This document shows, piece by piece, positions 33,701 to 45,993 of a stretch of 64,000 nucleotides of DNA. The position numbers were made by a program, and so were the translations under genes. Location of the stretch: NCBI RefSeq assembly GCF_947242115.1, contig NC_074717.1, forward strand, positions 41,188,701-41,252,700, read 5' to 3'. The stretch's first letter is position 1. Each line of letters opens with the position of its first letter. The notes under the pieces are model-generated. The model was not told where the DNA came from, made no database searches, and saw nothing but the letters and a program-made list of their open reading frames with translations. The stretch is from Biomphalaria glabrata. Taxonomy: Eukaryota > Mollusca > Gastropoda > Planorbidae.

Positions 33701-36700
33701 GGACAGAGCCACACAGACTCTGTTTTCAATGGTAACGAAGCCAGCACTATTTTCTTCATTGCTTCTTACAAGAGACAGAAGGATGATCTCGTTTTCTTCT
33801 CCTTGAAAATCATCAACAGCTGAGACTCGAGGTGGAGGGCTTATATTATTCATGGAAATATGCCTTCTGATGAGAGCCACCTGACCTTTGTAAGTTGTTA
33901 TGATAGTTATTTGTGAGGCCAAGTAGTCCTGTTGGATAAGATATTTATAGAGAGCCACCACGTATTCAGCTTCGTGTTCGTTGGATTTGCTGAAACTGTC
34001 TGAATTACCTTCTTCGAGATAATGATGGTTGATAAAGAAAACATCCTTAGAGACGCCTCTGATGCTCTCATATTGAAGAACGGATGGATGATCTTCAAGC
34101 TCTGGATAAATCAAGTTTAAAATCTGGGAAATCTCTGGCCTCATTCTGTGCTGTATTCTGAGAGTCACGTGAGGGATCTGGCTCAGAATGAGTCTTTCAA
34201 ATAGTGAAACATCAAGATTGAACCTTTTTTCCAATTCATAAGTAGCTGGTTTAGGACGAAGCTGTTGGTGGTCTCCTATTAAGATCAGATGTTGGCAGTT
34301 TTTACTTAGAGCTGTGACGATGTGAGATTCCAGAACTTCTGCCGCTTCTTCCACAATGACAATGTTACAACCAACTTTGTCTAGAATGTCTTTGTATTTT
34401 GCTGCGCCTGTTGTGGTCATCCCAATGATCTGACTACGTTTTAAATGTGCGACTGACATTTCATTGTTGAGGTCTTGAGCTTTTTTCTCTTCAAACTTTA
34501 ATTGTTGTGTTGTCGTTACAATAGTTTCGTTCAATTGCTCTCTGTATTTCTTTATCCACAACAGATATAAACTAAACCTGCCCTGTAAGTTCAGGTCCGT
34601 CATTTCAACTGCTTTCTCTTCCCTATCTGTCATGGGTTCAGTGCCGGACATTGCTTTCATCACGTGTTGAAACTTGGAAGATGTATCCACAACTTTCCAA
34701 CCATCTTTTGATTTTGGCGCATCACACAGTTTTGTTAGAGACAGCTCTAGCTGTGCACTTTTCAGCTCCTTGACTTTGGTTTTTAATTCGATGTCTTGTT
34801 GGTAAAGTGGATCTTCTAGGAGTTGGGATGTTAAAATCTCAATATCGTTTATGAGTCCATTGACTGGTCTATCTTGACCTAGTAACCAGAACTGAATCAC
34901 TTTATTATCGACAAGAAGTTCATGGTTTACATTTGACATGCATTTTTTCTGAATTTCATCAGAGAAAGATTTAGGGCAAAATTTATCAATTAAGTCATCG
35001 GGAAGAATTTCAGAGTAGGTCAGCGTGAGTACTTCCGTCATTTCCTTGTCTTCTCCAGACTGTTTGTTTAGTCGAGCTTGGCGCAATTTAGTTTGAACGG
35101 TTTTTCTAACCTGCTCAATTTTATCATAGTAAAGTGAACACCTCTCACAAATATCCAAATCTTCTCTAAGTTTAATATTGCTGGAAGTGTATGTCCAAAG
35201 AGGCACTAGTTTTTTAAAATGATCTAGGGCTAACTTTGTTAAATCCTTTTCAATGGTATTTTTAGCTGAAAACAGCCATGTTTTTAAGTCATATTCGAAT
35301 GTTTGAAAAAACCACCAATGATCTTCTATCATAAAGCTTTTAAGTTCATCAGTAGACATAATATCTTTGTTAATCAATTGAAGTGTATTATTAAGCTGGG
35401 TGATACGTTTTTTGATGTAATTAACTGTTTTCAAAGAATTTGTAGCAAATCTTTGCAATGGGTTTTTCAGGATAAATTTTTTCAGCTTTTCAGACTTGCA
35501 GCCACCGCCTATTCTTGTTATACTCTCGGGACAAAATTTGACGATTCCATCTAAAAACTGATCCAGGGCGTGGTTGGTGTAACAGACAACAAGGATAGGG
35601 CTGTCAAAGCTAAGTCCGCTTGTTTTAAATTCCACTTTTTTATTTTTCAATAAAGTCTCCACCACTTTGAGACCAACGTAAGTTTTGCCTGTGCCGGGTG
35701 GGCCCTGGATGACTGCGACCTCTTTAGTCAGGGCCAACATGGCCGCTCTTTTTTGCGACTCATTTAGACACATCTTTGATTCATCGGGCCACTTGTCGTA
35801 AACTAGAAACTGAACATTGATGTCACACTCTTGCAATGTCAGGCTTGATAGATTATATATGGGTATTCTGGGGAACCTACTGTCTGGCCGAAGGTAGGCT
35901 GGAGGTTTCAAAACAGGCTCACACAGAATTAACACGTTTTGTAGAGGAAAGCTCTGAGTCATGGCTTTTAGACTTTCTAAAACATGAAAGTATGGGTCGA
36001 AAAACGCGACAGACTCCGCCATGACTAACTCATGAGATGGTGCCTCAAACAAATGTTCTAATCCACCTTTTAAATGAATGTTAAGTATTCCTTGTTTTAA
36101 GTTTTCCCCTTTTGTATGCCGCACCGTGGCCACTGCAAACGTGTTAAAACTATTTGTGGACAAACAAATCAGAGACCCGGTCATGAGACGGTCTGTGTTC
36201 TCCCAGTCAACGCGTTTACATCTCTGTAAGTCAAATTTAAGTTGAAAGTAGCCACTGGTTATATCTGTTGGTTCAATGTGAAGTATATAATAGATTCTAA
36301 TGTCCGAACAGCGAAACTTTTGAAACACACCTTTTTTTGCTCGGAGTTCCGAAATCCCATTTTTTAAAGGCATGATAAAATCTAACCTCATTAAACGGAA
36401 CTGGACGTCTAAGTAATGCGGAACACTTTTGTAGGGTTCTTTTACTTTCGCTTTCCTTACAAAAGGTTTTGTGTTGGGCAAAAAATCGGAATCCGTTGGA
36501 ATGGCTGGAATGGTAATGAAGTCTTCTGGGGGCACGTCATTGTCTGTGTATATAGTCAGAGTCTTGTGAGGGGAGTCCACTCTTTCACCACTTTTATGCT
36601 GAAACTGTGCTCTTCGTTCGAGGCCAGTTAGTAGGTTCATCAACCTATCCCTGTCTGACTGGACATCAAATTCCTTGACCACGACAGTCAGCCCAGTCAC

Positions 36701-37117
36701 AGCAATGTAAACTTTTGAGGAGAAATTCGGCAAGTGATACAAGATTGCGTCTAAAATTTGACCGATGCTCAAGACCATCTCTTGATTCCGCTGCCAGTCT
36801 AGTGTTTCGTATATGGACGTCGTATATAACGTTATATACTGAGTTAAAAATGGACTGTCACACAATACTTTTAGAATTTCCACAATTTCATTTTCGTGAT
36901 CTGAACTGTAGCAAGCAGATCCCAACGCTTTTACCAATAAAGGGAAATAATTCTCACTGATTTTAGTTTCCGTCTGTGTCAAATACTTTTGTAATTCCGC
37001 CAATTCTTTGAATATTATTACAACAAGATCGTCTGCTTGCAGCACAGCATTCCATTGGACAATGCGATCTTCAAAATTAACCTTTGACCTTTTTGCTTTG
37101 TTCTTCTTGTTCGCCAT
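30758..37117 (-). CDS. ZNFX1: ZNFX1-like SF1 RNA helicase, copy 2, main exon (2120 codons)
   Basis: The ATG at 37117 aligns with the starts of the other copies. Order: helical N-terminal domain (about 1-200), conserved module with HYLDVQFRLMRLDFIMPL (about 235-400), helicase with Walker A GPPGTGKT near 472, a long helical insert, VIVEEAAEVLESH near 922, GDHQQLRPKP near 951, VDDFQGEENE near 1102 and CVALSRAKKGLFVIGN near 1140. NFX1-type Cys/His repeats run from about 1205 to 1840, including six long units (Y-x-PCGH...C...CGHxCxGxC...C). A RING-like module (CNHVF ... YIYCPVCPKP) lies near 1875-1905, then a helical end. No RZ-type finger follows, unlike vertebrate ZNFX1. The exon ends in GAC|GTAAGT, a strong donor in phase 0, so the in-frame TAG at 30749 is intronic. 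Family members bind RNA in antiviral sensing or small-RNA pathways; the role here is inferred. Confidence 0.95.
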
Positions 37118-37371
37118 TTTGGAGTGTTGTGTCTAAGGTATTGAAGGTAGACTACTCGTTAGCAGAATGTCTCTTTGTGTTATATGAATGACGTTTAGTT
37201 TTTTCTTGTCACTTTGTTTCTTTGTACAGAACACATTCACAAATTTTCCTTGTGTGCCACGTAAACATTTTTGGCAACATCAGTTCGCTCCCCTCATGTT
37301 ATGAAAACTGTGGAGAAAAAAAAACAATATGACAAGGGTTTACATTAAGACAAAAAAAATGTAGGAACCCT
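37118..37371. other. Upstream flank of copy 2
   Basis: Holds the presumed 5' UTR and promoter of copy 2; no TATA box or clear splice acceptor was recognised. Confidence 0.35.
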
Positions 37372-37636
37372 GTCAGACCTTGCGATCTAACGGGACAGAG
37401 AATGCAAAGCTGAACTATTTCGATGGCCTAAGGTTAACAATGGTCTCATATGGCCAGCGCAACGAATATGGCCTTTATTTCTTCCCACGTAAGTTACATA
37501 CCCGTTATAAATGAATGACTTCAAGGGCGCCTTACAAATCCCAAATCAAAGTCCAGTCTTCACAGGGATTCAAATTCGAGACCCCTCCTGTTGGAAGACA
37601 AGTTCTTTACTAGTTTACCACCACGCCATCCCCAAT
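37372..37636 (-). mobile_element. tRNA-derived SINE, reverse, near full length
   Basis: TGTCAGACCTTGCGATCTAA, CTCATATGGCCAGCGCAACG, AGTCCAGTCTTCACAGGGATT and CAAATTCGAGACCCC match the 6103 family in reverse. It sits about 250 bp upstream of the copy 2 start codon. Confidence 0.75.
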
Positions 37637-38049
37637 AAATAAGAATTGTAAATATTTACAATCATTGCTACCTAAACGTAGCAATAATTGTAAATTCATA
37701 AAACAAACAATATGATCTAGGCCAGGAACGAAGGAATGCTGAGATTTAAAAGAAGACAGGAATCAAGAGAATCGGGGAAAATTTGGGACAATTTGTATAC
37801 AGTATACTTTAAAATATATATTATAAACATCTAATGTGATATCAGTATGGTTGGCATGGTTGTGCCTATACGGAGGTCAGAATTATATTACTCTAAATAT
37901 TGTAACTCTTTATGGTCAGAAGTATTTTCTTCATGCAAAGTGAACTTCGTCTGCTGTAGTTCAAGGTCAGAGAGTTAACGAGACAGAGAGAGGGGAGAGA
38001 AAGTTAGTTGAGTTTGAAATGCAGTTGAATTAATTTGTAGTTGAAGTTA

Positions 38050-38245
38050 AAGCGAGACCAATCTTCAAAGAATGCCTGAACACGGGCTTGCAACGTCGCA
38101 ACCTGAGGGCAGTTTAGACCAATAGCTCGTTGCCACGTCACAAGTTTTTGACATTGCAGGTCAGTGGTGAGGACTTCTATGACAAATGGTCTTGCCACAG
38201 CCCACAATTTGTGACGTCGCAGGTCTGTTAAGGCCTTCTGTTACG
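38050..38245. repeat. Repeat shared with 28530-28612
   Basis: GCTCGTTGCCACGTCACAAG and ATTTGTGACGTCGCAGGTC belong to the pattern seen at 28530 in the other orientation. Internally the TGTGACGT word recurs about every 95 bp. Confidence 0.55.
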
Positions 38246-38302
38246 AATGGTCTCGGTTTATATTTAGTTTAATTGTAGAATTGAATCCTTGAAATATATA
38301 TC

Positions 38303-38387
<85 letters not shown>

Positions 38388-38404
38388 ATCTATCTATCTA
38401 TCTA

Positions 38405-38467
<63 letters not shown>

Positions 38468-38487
38468 ATATATATATATATATATAC
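38303..38487. repeat. (TCTA)n microsatellite passing into (TA)n
   Basis: About 40 TCTA units with a few TATATC interruptions, then about 11 TA units. The Tyr/Leu/Ser/Ile frame on the plus strand is only the translated microsatellite. Confidence 0.97.
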
Positions 38488-38786
38488 ATGTACCTGCATT
38501 TTGCGTAATATTTAATATTTAATGTAAAACAAACCAACTAATTTGGTGCCCCCCTCAAGTGGGGGTACCGGAAATTGTCTAATTCTCTCCCTTCCTCCCC
38601 TCACCCTAGCTACGACACTGTATATCAATGTAAGAACTGTGACGACATAGCAATGCTTGTCAAAGTCAAGATGCTGTTTTAAGCACCTTCAAAATGTTTA
38701 TTACACAGTATAACTAATGTACAGGCACAGTTCTGGCAACTAGATATCCAATCTAAGTGAATGACCAACAGAATAATATTTCAAGG

Positions 38787-38817
<31 letters not shown>

Positions 38818-41800
38818 ATACACACGTTTCGTTACAAACAGTTAATTGAAAAAAAACGATTTACTTAAACTATGAAAATAAAGCTTTATATGTTTGTTAC
38901 TTACTTTCTAGAGTGAATCTAGAGCGTCATCCCTAGTGACACACTACATTCCAAGTTAGATTATATAGCCATAACATTTTACGTTATGTGGAAAATCATT
39001 GCTTTTAATTTTACTTTTTGTTTTTTTCTCCAGTTCCAGGAAACAAGCGAAAACGAAACTAGAGCATGGCTCTATTATCAGTGTAACCGACGCAAGAGTA
39101 TAAATAGAGATGACCCAATTTAAGTAGGGTCAACGTAACTTCGATCGATTAGCATGAATCTTTTTAACACACGTTACGTGGGGTCCATGAAGTAATCGGA
39201 GGAACTGAATTTTACAACGTTTCTCAGCACAGGGTGTCATGTTCCTTGAGATCATCGTCAGACCTGTGAGAGAAAAAGGAAATAGTTGTTAGTGTTGAAC
39301 TTTTTTTTTGTGTGTGCAAAGTTTATATTAACTCAGTTTGTCTGTCATTTTGTCTGTCTGTGTAGATTCTTTTGTACTTTTTCACTTACTTTCTATTTAT
39401 CAGATCAGGTTACAACTTTACACTGTAATTTATTTGTCGATGACAAGATATGAATCAGTCAAAAAAATGTACATATTAGTCAGTCCATTAGTGGTGATTG
39501 GTGTATTTATTTTATATATAGAAAAGGGGAGATAAACTTGCAATATAGAGAGATATGGCCGCACTTAAACAGTGCGCTCCCTTCATTCAATAAAGAGTGT
39601 TTTTTTTGTTAGTTTTATATTTTGTTAGTTTTTTTTTTAAAGACAATAATGTTGGATCTTGTCTAGATGAAAGAAATGGGGGATGGGACGCAAAAAAGCA
39701 AGATTCGAACCCACGACTTCTCGCTGCTAATTACTTTAAGCAACGCTACAATTAAGAGTACAAGGCGTTATAGATTAAAATATTAATCTACTCTAGGCCG
39801 CCGTGAGGGGTGTGGCCGCATGCGGACGAAATTTAAAAATGCGCCCCCCCCCCCTCTTTTTATTTCTAGAAAAAAAAATCCATTAAGACTGAGCTGGACA
39901 CTGTACTAAAAGTGCCCTTTGATTTAAATCCATTTTTTAAAAGACCATTCCATTTTTTCTTTTCATATTCGCACCGCTGTAGTATCCCTCAAGTACAACT
40001 ATGAGCTATGCATTAGGAACAATTTTGGATTTATGTGCATTTAGAAATCTTGGTTCTTTGGAATAAGCATTAAAAACATATCTTATTCTGACTATCTCGC
40101 TTATATTTGCGACGATGAATTTATAATAGATTAGCTGCAGCGGGTATATTACAATGAACAGTGTAAATGATCCTGATCTATATACAGGTTCTCGATAACC
40201 TTGACTGCTGAACAGTGTTATATGATCTGGACAATTTTATGTTAACTAAAAAGACTCGAAATACAAAAGCCATTGACTGTGGAACTTTTTCAACTTTTTA
40301 ATCTTTAGTAATAACGATTGTATTTTGGAGAAATAGGCATTATATCCACAATCTTCAGACATACGCGGATTCAGAGTTGCCTACAAATTTATCCAACACA
40401 CCACAGCATCTCAGCGATGAATATTAATTAATAATACAAATTAAATAATTCAAAGTACAAGTCATAGAAGGAATTTAAAAAAAAAAAAGTCAGGCAGTGT
40501 TTCTCACATTTCAGGGTGGCAACCCCTAGATAACAAAATTTTCGACAAACCCCCTTAAATGCTGGTGTTTTCTTTAAGAACGCACTATTCATCGTAACAA
40601 AAAAAAAAAAAAAAAAGGGTCATATTACGTTTAAAAATAAAGAGGCAGCCCGGGTAATAGTATTATGCGAAGGGCATTACAGGTATATATAGCGCATGGA
40701 CGTCTGTTATGGGCGTGATCTTTTTTAAGGTAGACATTTCTGTCGCGGACTTTTTTTTCCACACAAAGGTCATCAAATGAAGTGCAATGGTCGGGAAGAA
40801 ATTCGACTATTCAGAGATTTAAAAAAATCCAGAAGAATCAGACTAGCCAAGACGTTTTGAAATGTTTTCTTCCAAAAGTTTTGACCCATGTTTTGCACAC
40901 GTCTCTTGACAAAGTCTTATTAGAAGATGAAACGACGTCTCTTACTTAAGATATTTTATTTTTTTTATACATTGGTCATTATGTTATTTTACCAATATTT
41001 AATTAATAACTACAATGAATTTAAACATTTTTTTCGCCGCCCCGTCCTTTTTTTCATATTGTTGGTAGATCGTTATCGCATGATGTGAGTCTGTAAACAA
41101 ACTGAACCGACGTAGGTGTTGTATATTTTCTAATAAACTTAAAATAACTTGTACCTATGGAAAAACCCTTTGGAATCCCTCGCGTACTGCACTATTTTAT
41201 TATTTCTAAAGTTTACAAAATAACTTCTTATTTACGAATATCGAAATGGTAATGGAATAATTAGAATTTATATATAAAATATTTAAGTATTTTTTTAAAA
41301 TTTAACTAAATAAAAACAATAATTAAAAAACTTGAAATAATGATTTGTCCGCCCCTTACATTCGGCAGCCTGCGTGCAATGCACAGATTGCACAATAGGT
41401 AGCGCCGGCCCTGCATCTACCCCCAAAATTTGAAAGTTTAGTGCCAACGCCGTGATGTCAAGGGCACAGGTTACGTTCAAGTCATTTGATAATTTTTCTT
41501 AATAAATTACGAGTTTTGCAAGTGAACGGAGCCCGAGGACATTGGCTTAAATCTTGATCAAGTGTCCTCAGCTTAAGAGAGGAGATGTCTGCCCAGTCGT
41601 TCGACTTCTAAATGAGCTGTAAGGAATAATGTTAATTTTATTCCATGACTCGATAAAGGCATAGTACTTCCTGTGAAACTCACATTTCTTAGAACTAGGT
41701 CACAAATCAATGTCAATTCCTGTCTTGATTTAATTTCGAGTCTAAAGCTCCGTGTCAGCGTGTCAAGCAGTATAACATGTAAGCCAAGGTTCTTTTGTGT

Positions 41801-42009
41801 CGGGCTGAACATTTAGTAGAATACCGAATGCTACTCGAAATGTTGGAAAAAAAAATATTGAGCAAATATTCTGTGTAGATCTCTTATTGATAAGTCTTTT
41901 TAATCTTTTTGTATCTAGAATTAGATTGAAAAAAATCTTAGTAATGAAATATTTTTTCTCCTGCAAAAGTTTTGGTAGCACTTAATTGCATATTTAAAAA
42001 AAAAACTAC
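38488..42009. other. Intergenic, repeat fragments only
   Basis: Contains an interrupted (AT)n run at 38791-38821, a tRNA-like reverse B box (GATTCGAACCCACGACTTC) at about 39690, a CAGTGTTTCTCACATTTCAG hAT-like left end at 40495, and TAGCGCCGGCCCTGCATC, a GGCCGGCC-repeat edge, at 41400. No gene was found. Confidence 0.45.
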
Positions 42010-42165
42010 TGCCTGAATGGCTGCCTGGTCGTGTGGTATGCGCTCTGGACTGTCATTTGGTGGCCTCGATGGTGTCGGGATCGAACCCTGGCTGTTGCCA
42101 TCCCCGGCTCGGGCTAGGATGTAATTATCGTCAAATCCGAAGGAACATCTGAAAAGTAAAACGAA
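42010..42165 (+). mobile_element. Second tRNA-derived SINE family
   Basis: GGCTGCCTGGTCGTGTGGTA (A-box side), then GGGATCGAACCCTGGC (B box), then CGGCTCGGGCTAGGATGTAA and AAGGAACATCTGAAA. A relative lies at 54027-54178. The body differs from the 6103 family. Confidence 0.7.
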
Positions 42166-43154
42166 CATCTTACAAACTTCCTAGAGTAATTGTAAAGTTA
42201 CTGGAGCATTCATTCGTGTAACATCTCACGGGAATAACAAGCAAATTATTACATACTCAACAAAACAACACCAAAACTTTTCCAAGGGGGAGAATTCTGC
42301 ATTCACAACTATATATTTCTCAATGTAGAATTTATTTCCTTTTTTGATAGCAAACAAAATAATTAATTACCAGTGATTGTTTGACTAAATAGTTAATGTT
42401 AAAACTCATTTAAGTTTTATTTTAGGTACAATGAATAATTGTGTAAAATTTCGTAAAATTTCAACATAATCCGATAATGGATAGAGGAAAAAAAACGTGT
42501 ACAATTATTAGGGGATAAAATCTAAATATTTACCCATATCTTTTAATATTAAAGGATCAATTTCCCTTTATGATAACAAGCGTTAATGAATAAAGTACCA
42601 CTAATTAATTGACGAATCGGTTAATTAAAAAAAAATATATTCATGTTTTTTTTGTGTACAATGAATAATGGACTAAAGTTTCAACCTGAATAGGTGTGGG
42701 AAAAATAACGCGTTCAAAATTTGTACCAGATAGACAGGTTGAGCTGATATAAGCTTTGTAAAAAGTATGAATGCCTGAGATACGCTAGATGGTAACACAG
42801 AAGTTCGATGTAATCGAATAGAGAAGGAAATACAAAGAGGATATACTTCTAGGGACTCTACTTTCATGCATCTCTGAATACTTGTAATGAACAATTTACT
42901 ATCATTGACTATCAAAATGCACATATTAGACGTAGTCACATGATAGCCACGAGATACATTTCTCGAACAGAAATCGTTTCAATGTTTTTCAAGCACTCAC
43001 TGGCAATCACTTTGCTTCCTCTCTGCAAATTCAGATAAATGGCAGAATTGTGGTAATTATAAAAGTCTTGATAAAAATCTCACCTCACTCCATCTTTGAC
43101 TGAACCAGGCTTACTTTAGATGCTCGGCGAATGAAAAACTACTTCCATATAAAT
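42166..43154. other. Intergenic, no gene seen
   Basis: AT-rich. GACAGGTTGAGCTGATATAA, then GCTTTGTAAAAAG at about 42735, resembles 47465-47500, so an unclassified old repeat pair exists. Confidence 0.4.
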
Positions 43155-44514
43155 CAGAGGTTCTCAACCTGTGGGTCGCGACCTCAATGGGGGTCGATTG
43201 ACAATTAGTCAGGGGTCGCTTATGTCCATCGAAAATATGGATTTTTTTTGTCCATTCTAACATGTAAAACTTGTCACAAATTAAGTTTTTTTCTATTGAA
43301 ATTTACTAAATATCTTGTTATTCGAGGATAGATGCCACTGATAACTGAATCAGAATTGATTTCGAAAATTTTAATTGTCTAGCAGATATATTTGTATAAG
43401 TTTTAATTAATGGAAAACGTTTAGAACTATATTCTGTTAACTATTCATCATACTTAATATATTTAAAAAAGCATTACTTAAGGCTATCAAATAAATTCAC
43501 CGGTAGCTGTATATAGATAAATGTGAAAAATCCTTAATATATGAACTAAACAATGTACGTTTTAAAAAATCTTGAATAGAGCATCCATAAATATGATATT
43601 TAATACGTAAACTTTGTTTAGAAATCCATAACACATTAACTGAACAACATGAACATTGAATGAACTCCAAATGGTAGCAGGGGAGGAAAGCATGGCTCTG
43701 CTAAGCAACTCTGTTGTTGAAGGTAGTTACTCATAGCTCCCCCAAGGTAGTTACTCATAGCTCCCCCCTTTCAGTTCAAATGACCCTTCAGTTGTCTCCC
43801 CGCTACTCTTGGACACTCGTGTAAGACATTCACCACTGTTTCCTCTGCCTGCCCCATTAGTATTAAGCAGGGGAAAAAGTATGCCATTTGTAACGAAAAT
43901 AATATTTACATACTTCCAACCGTATCTGCTCTATGAGGGAAATTACTTTGAACCTGGCAAACAGATAAAGTGATACTACTCAACATCTCATTAGCACTTG
44001 TCAGAAATCCAATGAAAGTCAGTTAAAAATTTTTAGTAGACATACATAGTTTAAAAGTGAAACATTTCTCTTTAGTTAGGCCTACACAATTCTAAATCAA
44101 GCGTTTGTAGCCAAGTCCAGCTTTGCCTCAGTTACACCTTCTTCTTCCATTTGCAATAATATATTTATTTCTCGAAACAGCCTGTTAGTTATCAAATTTA
44201 AATACAGAAAATTGTCACGTATGTGGAATGTGAATAGGAAATACTGACGTAAATAGATGCATGTCAAAAAGAAATTATTTCATTAATTTGTAATTGGATA
44301 ATTAGGAGAACTATATATTTCAAGTATATTTTTACATAGTGTACCGTGATTAAACATTAAGCTTTGGCAATACAAATCAGATAGTTACATTAGACCTCCA
44401 ATTATAATTTTGTAACATCATACTTATAAACAAAAATTATTTAATATGGGGGGTCGCGAATAAGTGAGGAATTGTAATAAGGGGTCGCCAAGCTAAAAAG
44501 GTTGAGAACCGCTG
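43155..44514 (+). mobile_element. SPIN/Buster-like hAT element, 1.36 kb
   Basis: The ends CAGAGGTTCTCAACCTGTGG and AAAAAGGTTGAGAACCGCTG are flanked by perfect ATATAAAT duplications (43147-43154 and 44515-44522). The 3' half (TAGTTAGGCCTACACAATTC, CAGCCTGTTAGTTATCAAAT) matches the 7463-9277 element. No intact transposase frame remains. A 24-bp direct duplication (GGTAGTTACTCATAGCTCCC) lies at about 43720-43768. Confidence 0.9.
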
Positions 44515-44554
44515 ATATAAATTGTAATACCCTATTTCAAACCGTTTGACTATA

Positions 44555-44695
44555 CTGGCTGCCTGAGCCAGCCAGGAAAACCAGTGACTTGGCAGAATTA
44601 AAGTCACTGGTTAACATGCATGACTAGATACATGACGCGTAAGACGTTATCATCTTTTTTGTTATGTAACGTCTGTATTATATAAGATAAAATAC
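44555..44695 (+). repeat. CR1-like LINE 3' fragment
   Basis: GGCTGCCTGAGCCAGCCAGG, AAACCAGTGACTTGGCAGAA and AACGTCTGTATTATATAAG match the 12715 LINE tail. It begins about 40 bp after the hAT element. Confidence 0.75.
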
Positions 44696-44728
44696 TGGCT
44701 AGTTAACTATTAGTCACGTGTTAGGGTC

Positions 44729-45026
44729 CAGGGCCGGCCTTATGCAGATTTTACCGATTGCACCGAATTGAAACCCACAATTTACATTTAGCATATCACT
44801 ATCAGTCATGGTTCTTGTCACGGGCTTTTAAAAGATGCAGGACTTAAAGGGTTAACATATTTAATGTATCAATCGATTGACATAATTTTAATTTACCCAC
44901 TTGTGCATATTGATTTTGAGTTACTTCCTATGAAGATGTAATTAATAGTAATAGTTGCTATAGTAAACAAATTTTAGATGATGGGCCTCGCAAGCATCCA
45001 TTTCATTAGTCGTAAAGCCGGCCCTG
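44729..45026. mobile_element. Inverted-repeat element, CAGGGCCGGCC ends, about 298 bp
   Basis: CAGGGCCGGCCTTATG at the left and GTAAAGCCGGCCCTG at the right are inverted repeats. The interior is AT-rich and non-coding. The adjoining 8 bp on each side do not match, so the superfamily is undecided. Confidence 0.6.
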
Positions 45027-45162
45027 CTGTCAACAATAATCCCCAACCATCCAGCCGTGTTGGAGAATATACATTTTATATAAAAATAATAATTACAATT
45101 ATAATATTTGAAACTGTCAGGTAGCGTTTAGCCACAGACTATTGAGACTCTAGAGTCTAGAC

Positions 45163-45325
45163 CAGCGGTTCTCAACTTTTTAGGCTCGGCGACCCTTTTT
45201 ACAATCCCCCACTCTGCCGCGACCCCCCCCCCCCTCCCCAAACACATACGACAATAGAAGAGTAGACAATAACAATTCATATTTTCGATGGTCTTAGGCG
45301 ACCCCTGGAAAATGGTCAACCCCTG
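45163..45325 (-). mobile_element. SPIN/Buster-like hAT MITE, reverse, shortened right end
   Basis: It starts CAGCGGTTCTCAACTTTTTA and breaks off in CAACCCCTG, lacking about 35 bp present in the next copy. Flanks GTCTAGAC (45155-45162) and GTGTAGAC (45326-45333) match at 7 of 8. Confidence 0.8.
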
Positions 45326-45342
45326 GTGTAGACCATCTAAAG

Positions 45343-45542
45343 CAGCGGTTCTCAACCTTTTATGCTCGGCGATCCCTTTTTACAATCCCCCACTGTGCCG
45401 CAACCCCCCCCCACACACACACACATACAGCAATAGAAGAATAGACAACAACAATCCATATTTTCGATGGTCTTAGGCGATCCCTGGCAAATTGTCAATC
45501 GACCCCCAAGGGGGGTCGCGATCCACAGGTTGAGAACCCCTG
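45343..45542 (-). mobile_element. SPIN/Buster-like hAT MITE, reverse, 200 bp
   Basis: The ends CAGCGGTTCTCAACCTTTTA and CCACAGGTTGAGAACCCCTG are flanked by perfect ATCTAAAG duplications (45335-45342 and 45543-45550). It lies 17 bp from the previous copy. Confidence 0.92.
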
Positions 45543-45550
45543 ATCTAAAG

Positions 45551-45993
45551 CGAACAATAGCTCCCTCTCCCAGGCCTGATTGAACAGTGTGTTCCGACGA
45601 ACTGGCGCCTGGATTGTTGACGGGATATTGGGAGCTCTTTTGCAACAGATCTATTTGGAATACTCTCGCACCTCTTAGGCATTCTCACAGGAGTCTTTCG
45701 CTACCCATTAGACCTAGCTGCTTCCTTTCAAACCTTTTCCACCCGGAGGCATGCCTAGAAATAATGATAGTAAGGCTCGTCTTTGAGTCCGAGGATTTGT
45801 TTTACCACATTCAGTGCAGACTTAACTATTGTCCGCCGGTAGTTGATTTAGCTTCTCTTTTCACCGTCTATGTCTGTCCTCGGCAGTGAGTTTTTGTTTT
45901 GGTCTCAAATGTGTGTCCCTCGGCCTGTATTTTAAAAGCATTAACCTTTTTTTTTTATTTCAATGAGATAATGTCTATGCCACAGCTACATAT
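45551..45993. other. Intergenic, no gene seen
   Basis: Short open frames only; no recognised repeat. Confidence 0.35.

Noticed and set aside
38289-38522. Frame of repeated YLSI
   Set aside because: Translated TCTA microsatellite.
42010-42090. tRNA gene
   Set aside because: Shared with 54027 including the 3' body; SINE head rather than a functional tRNA.
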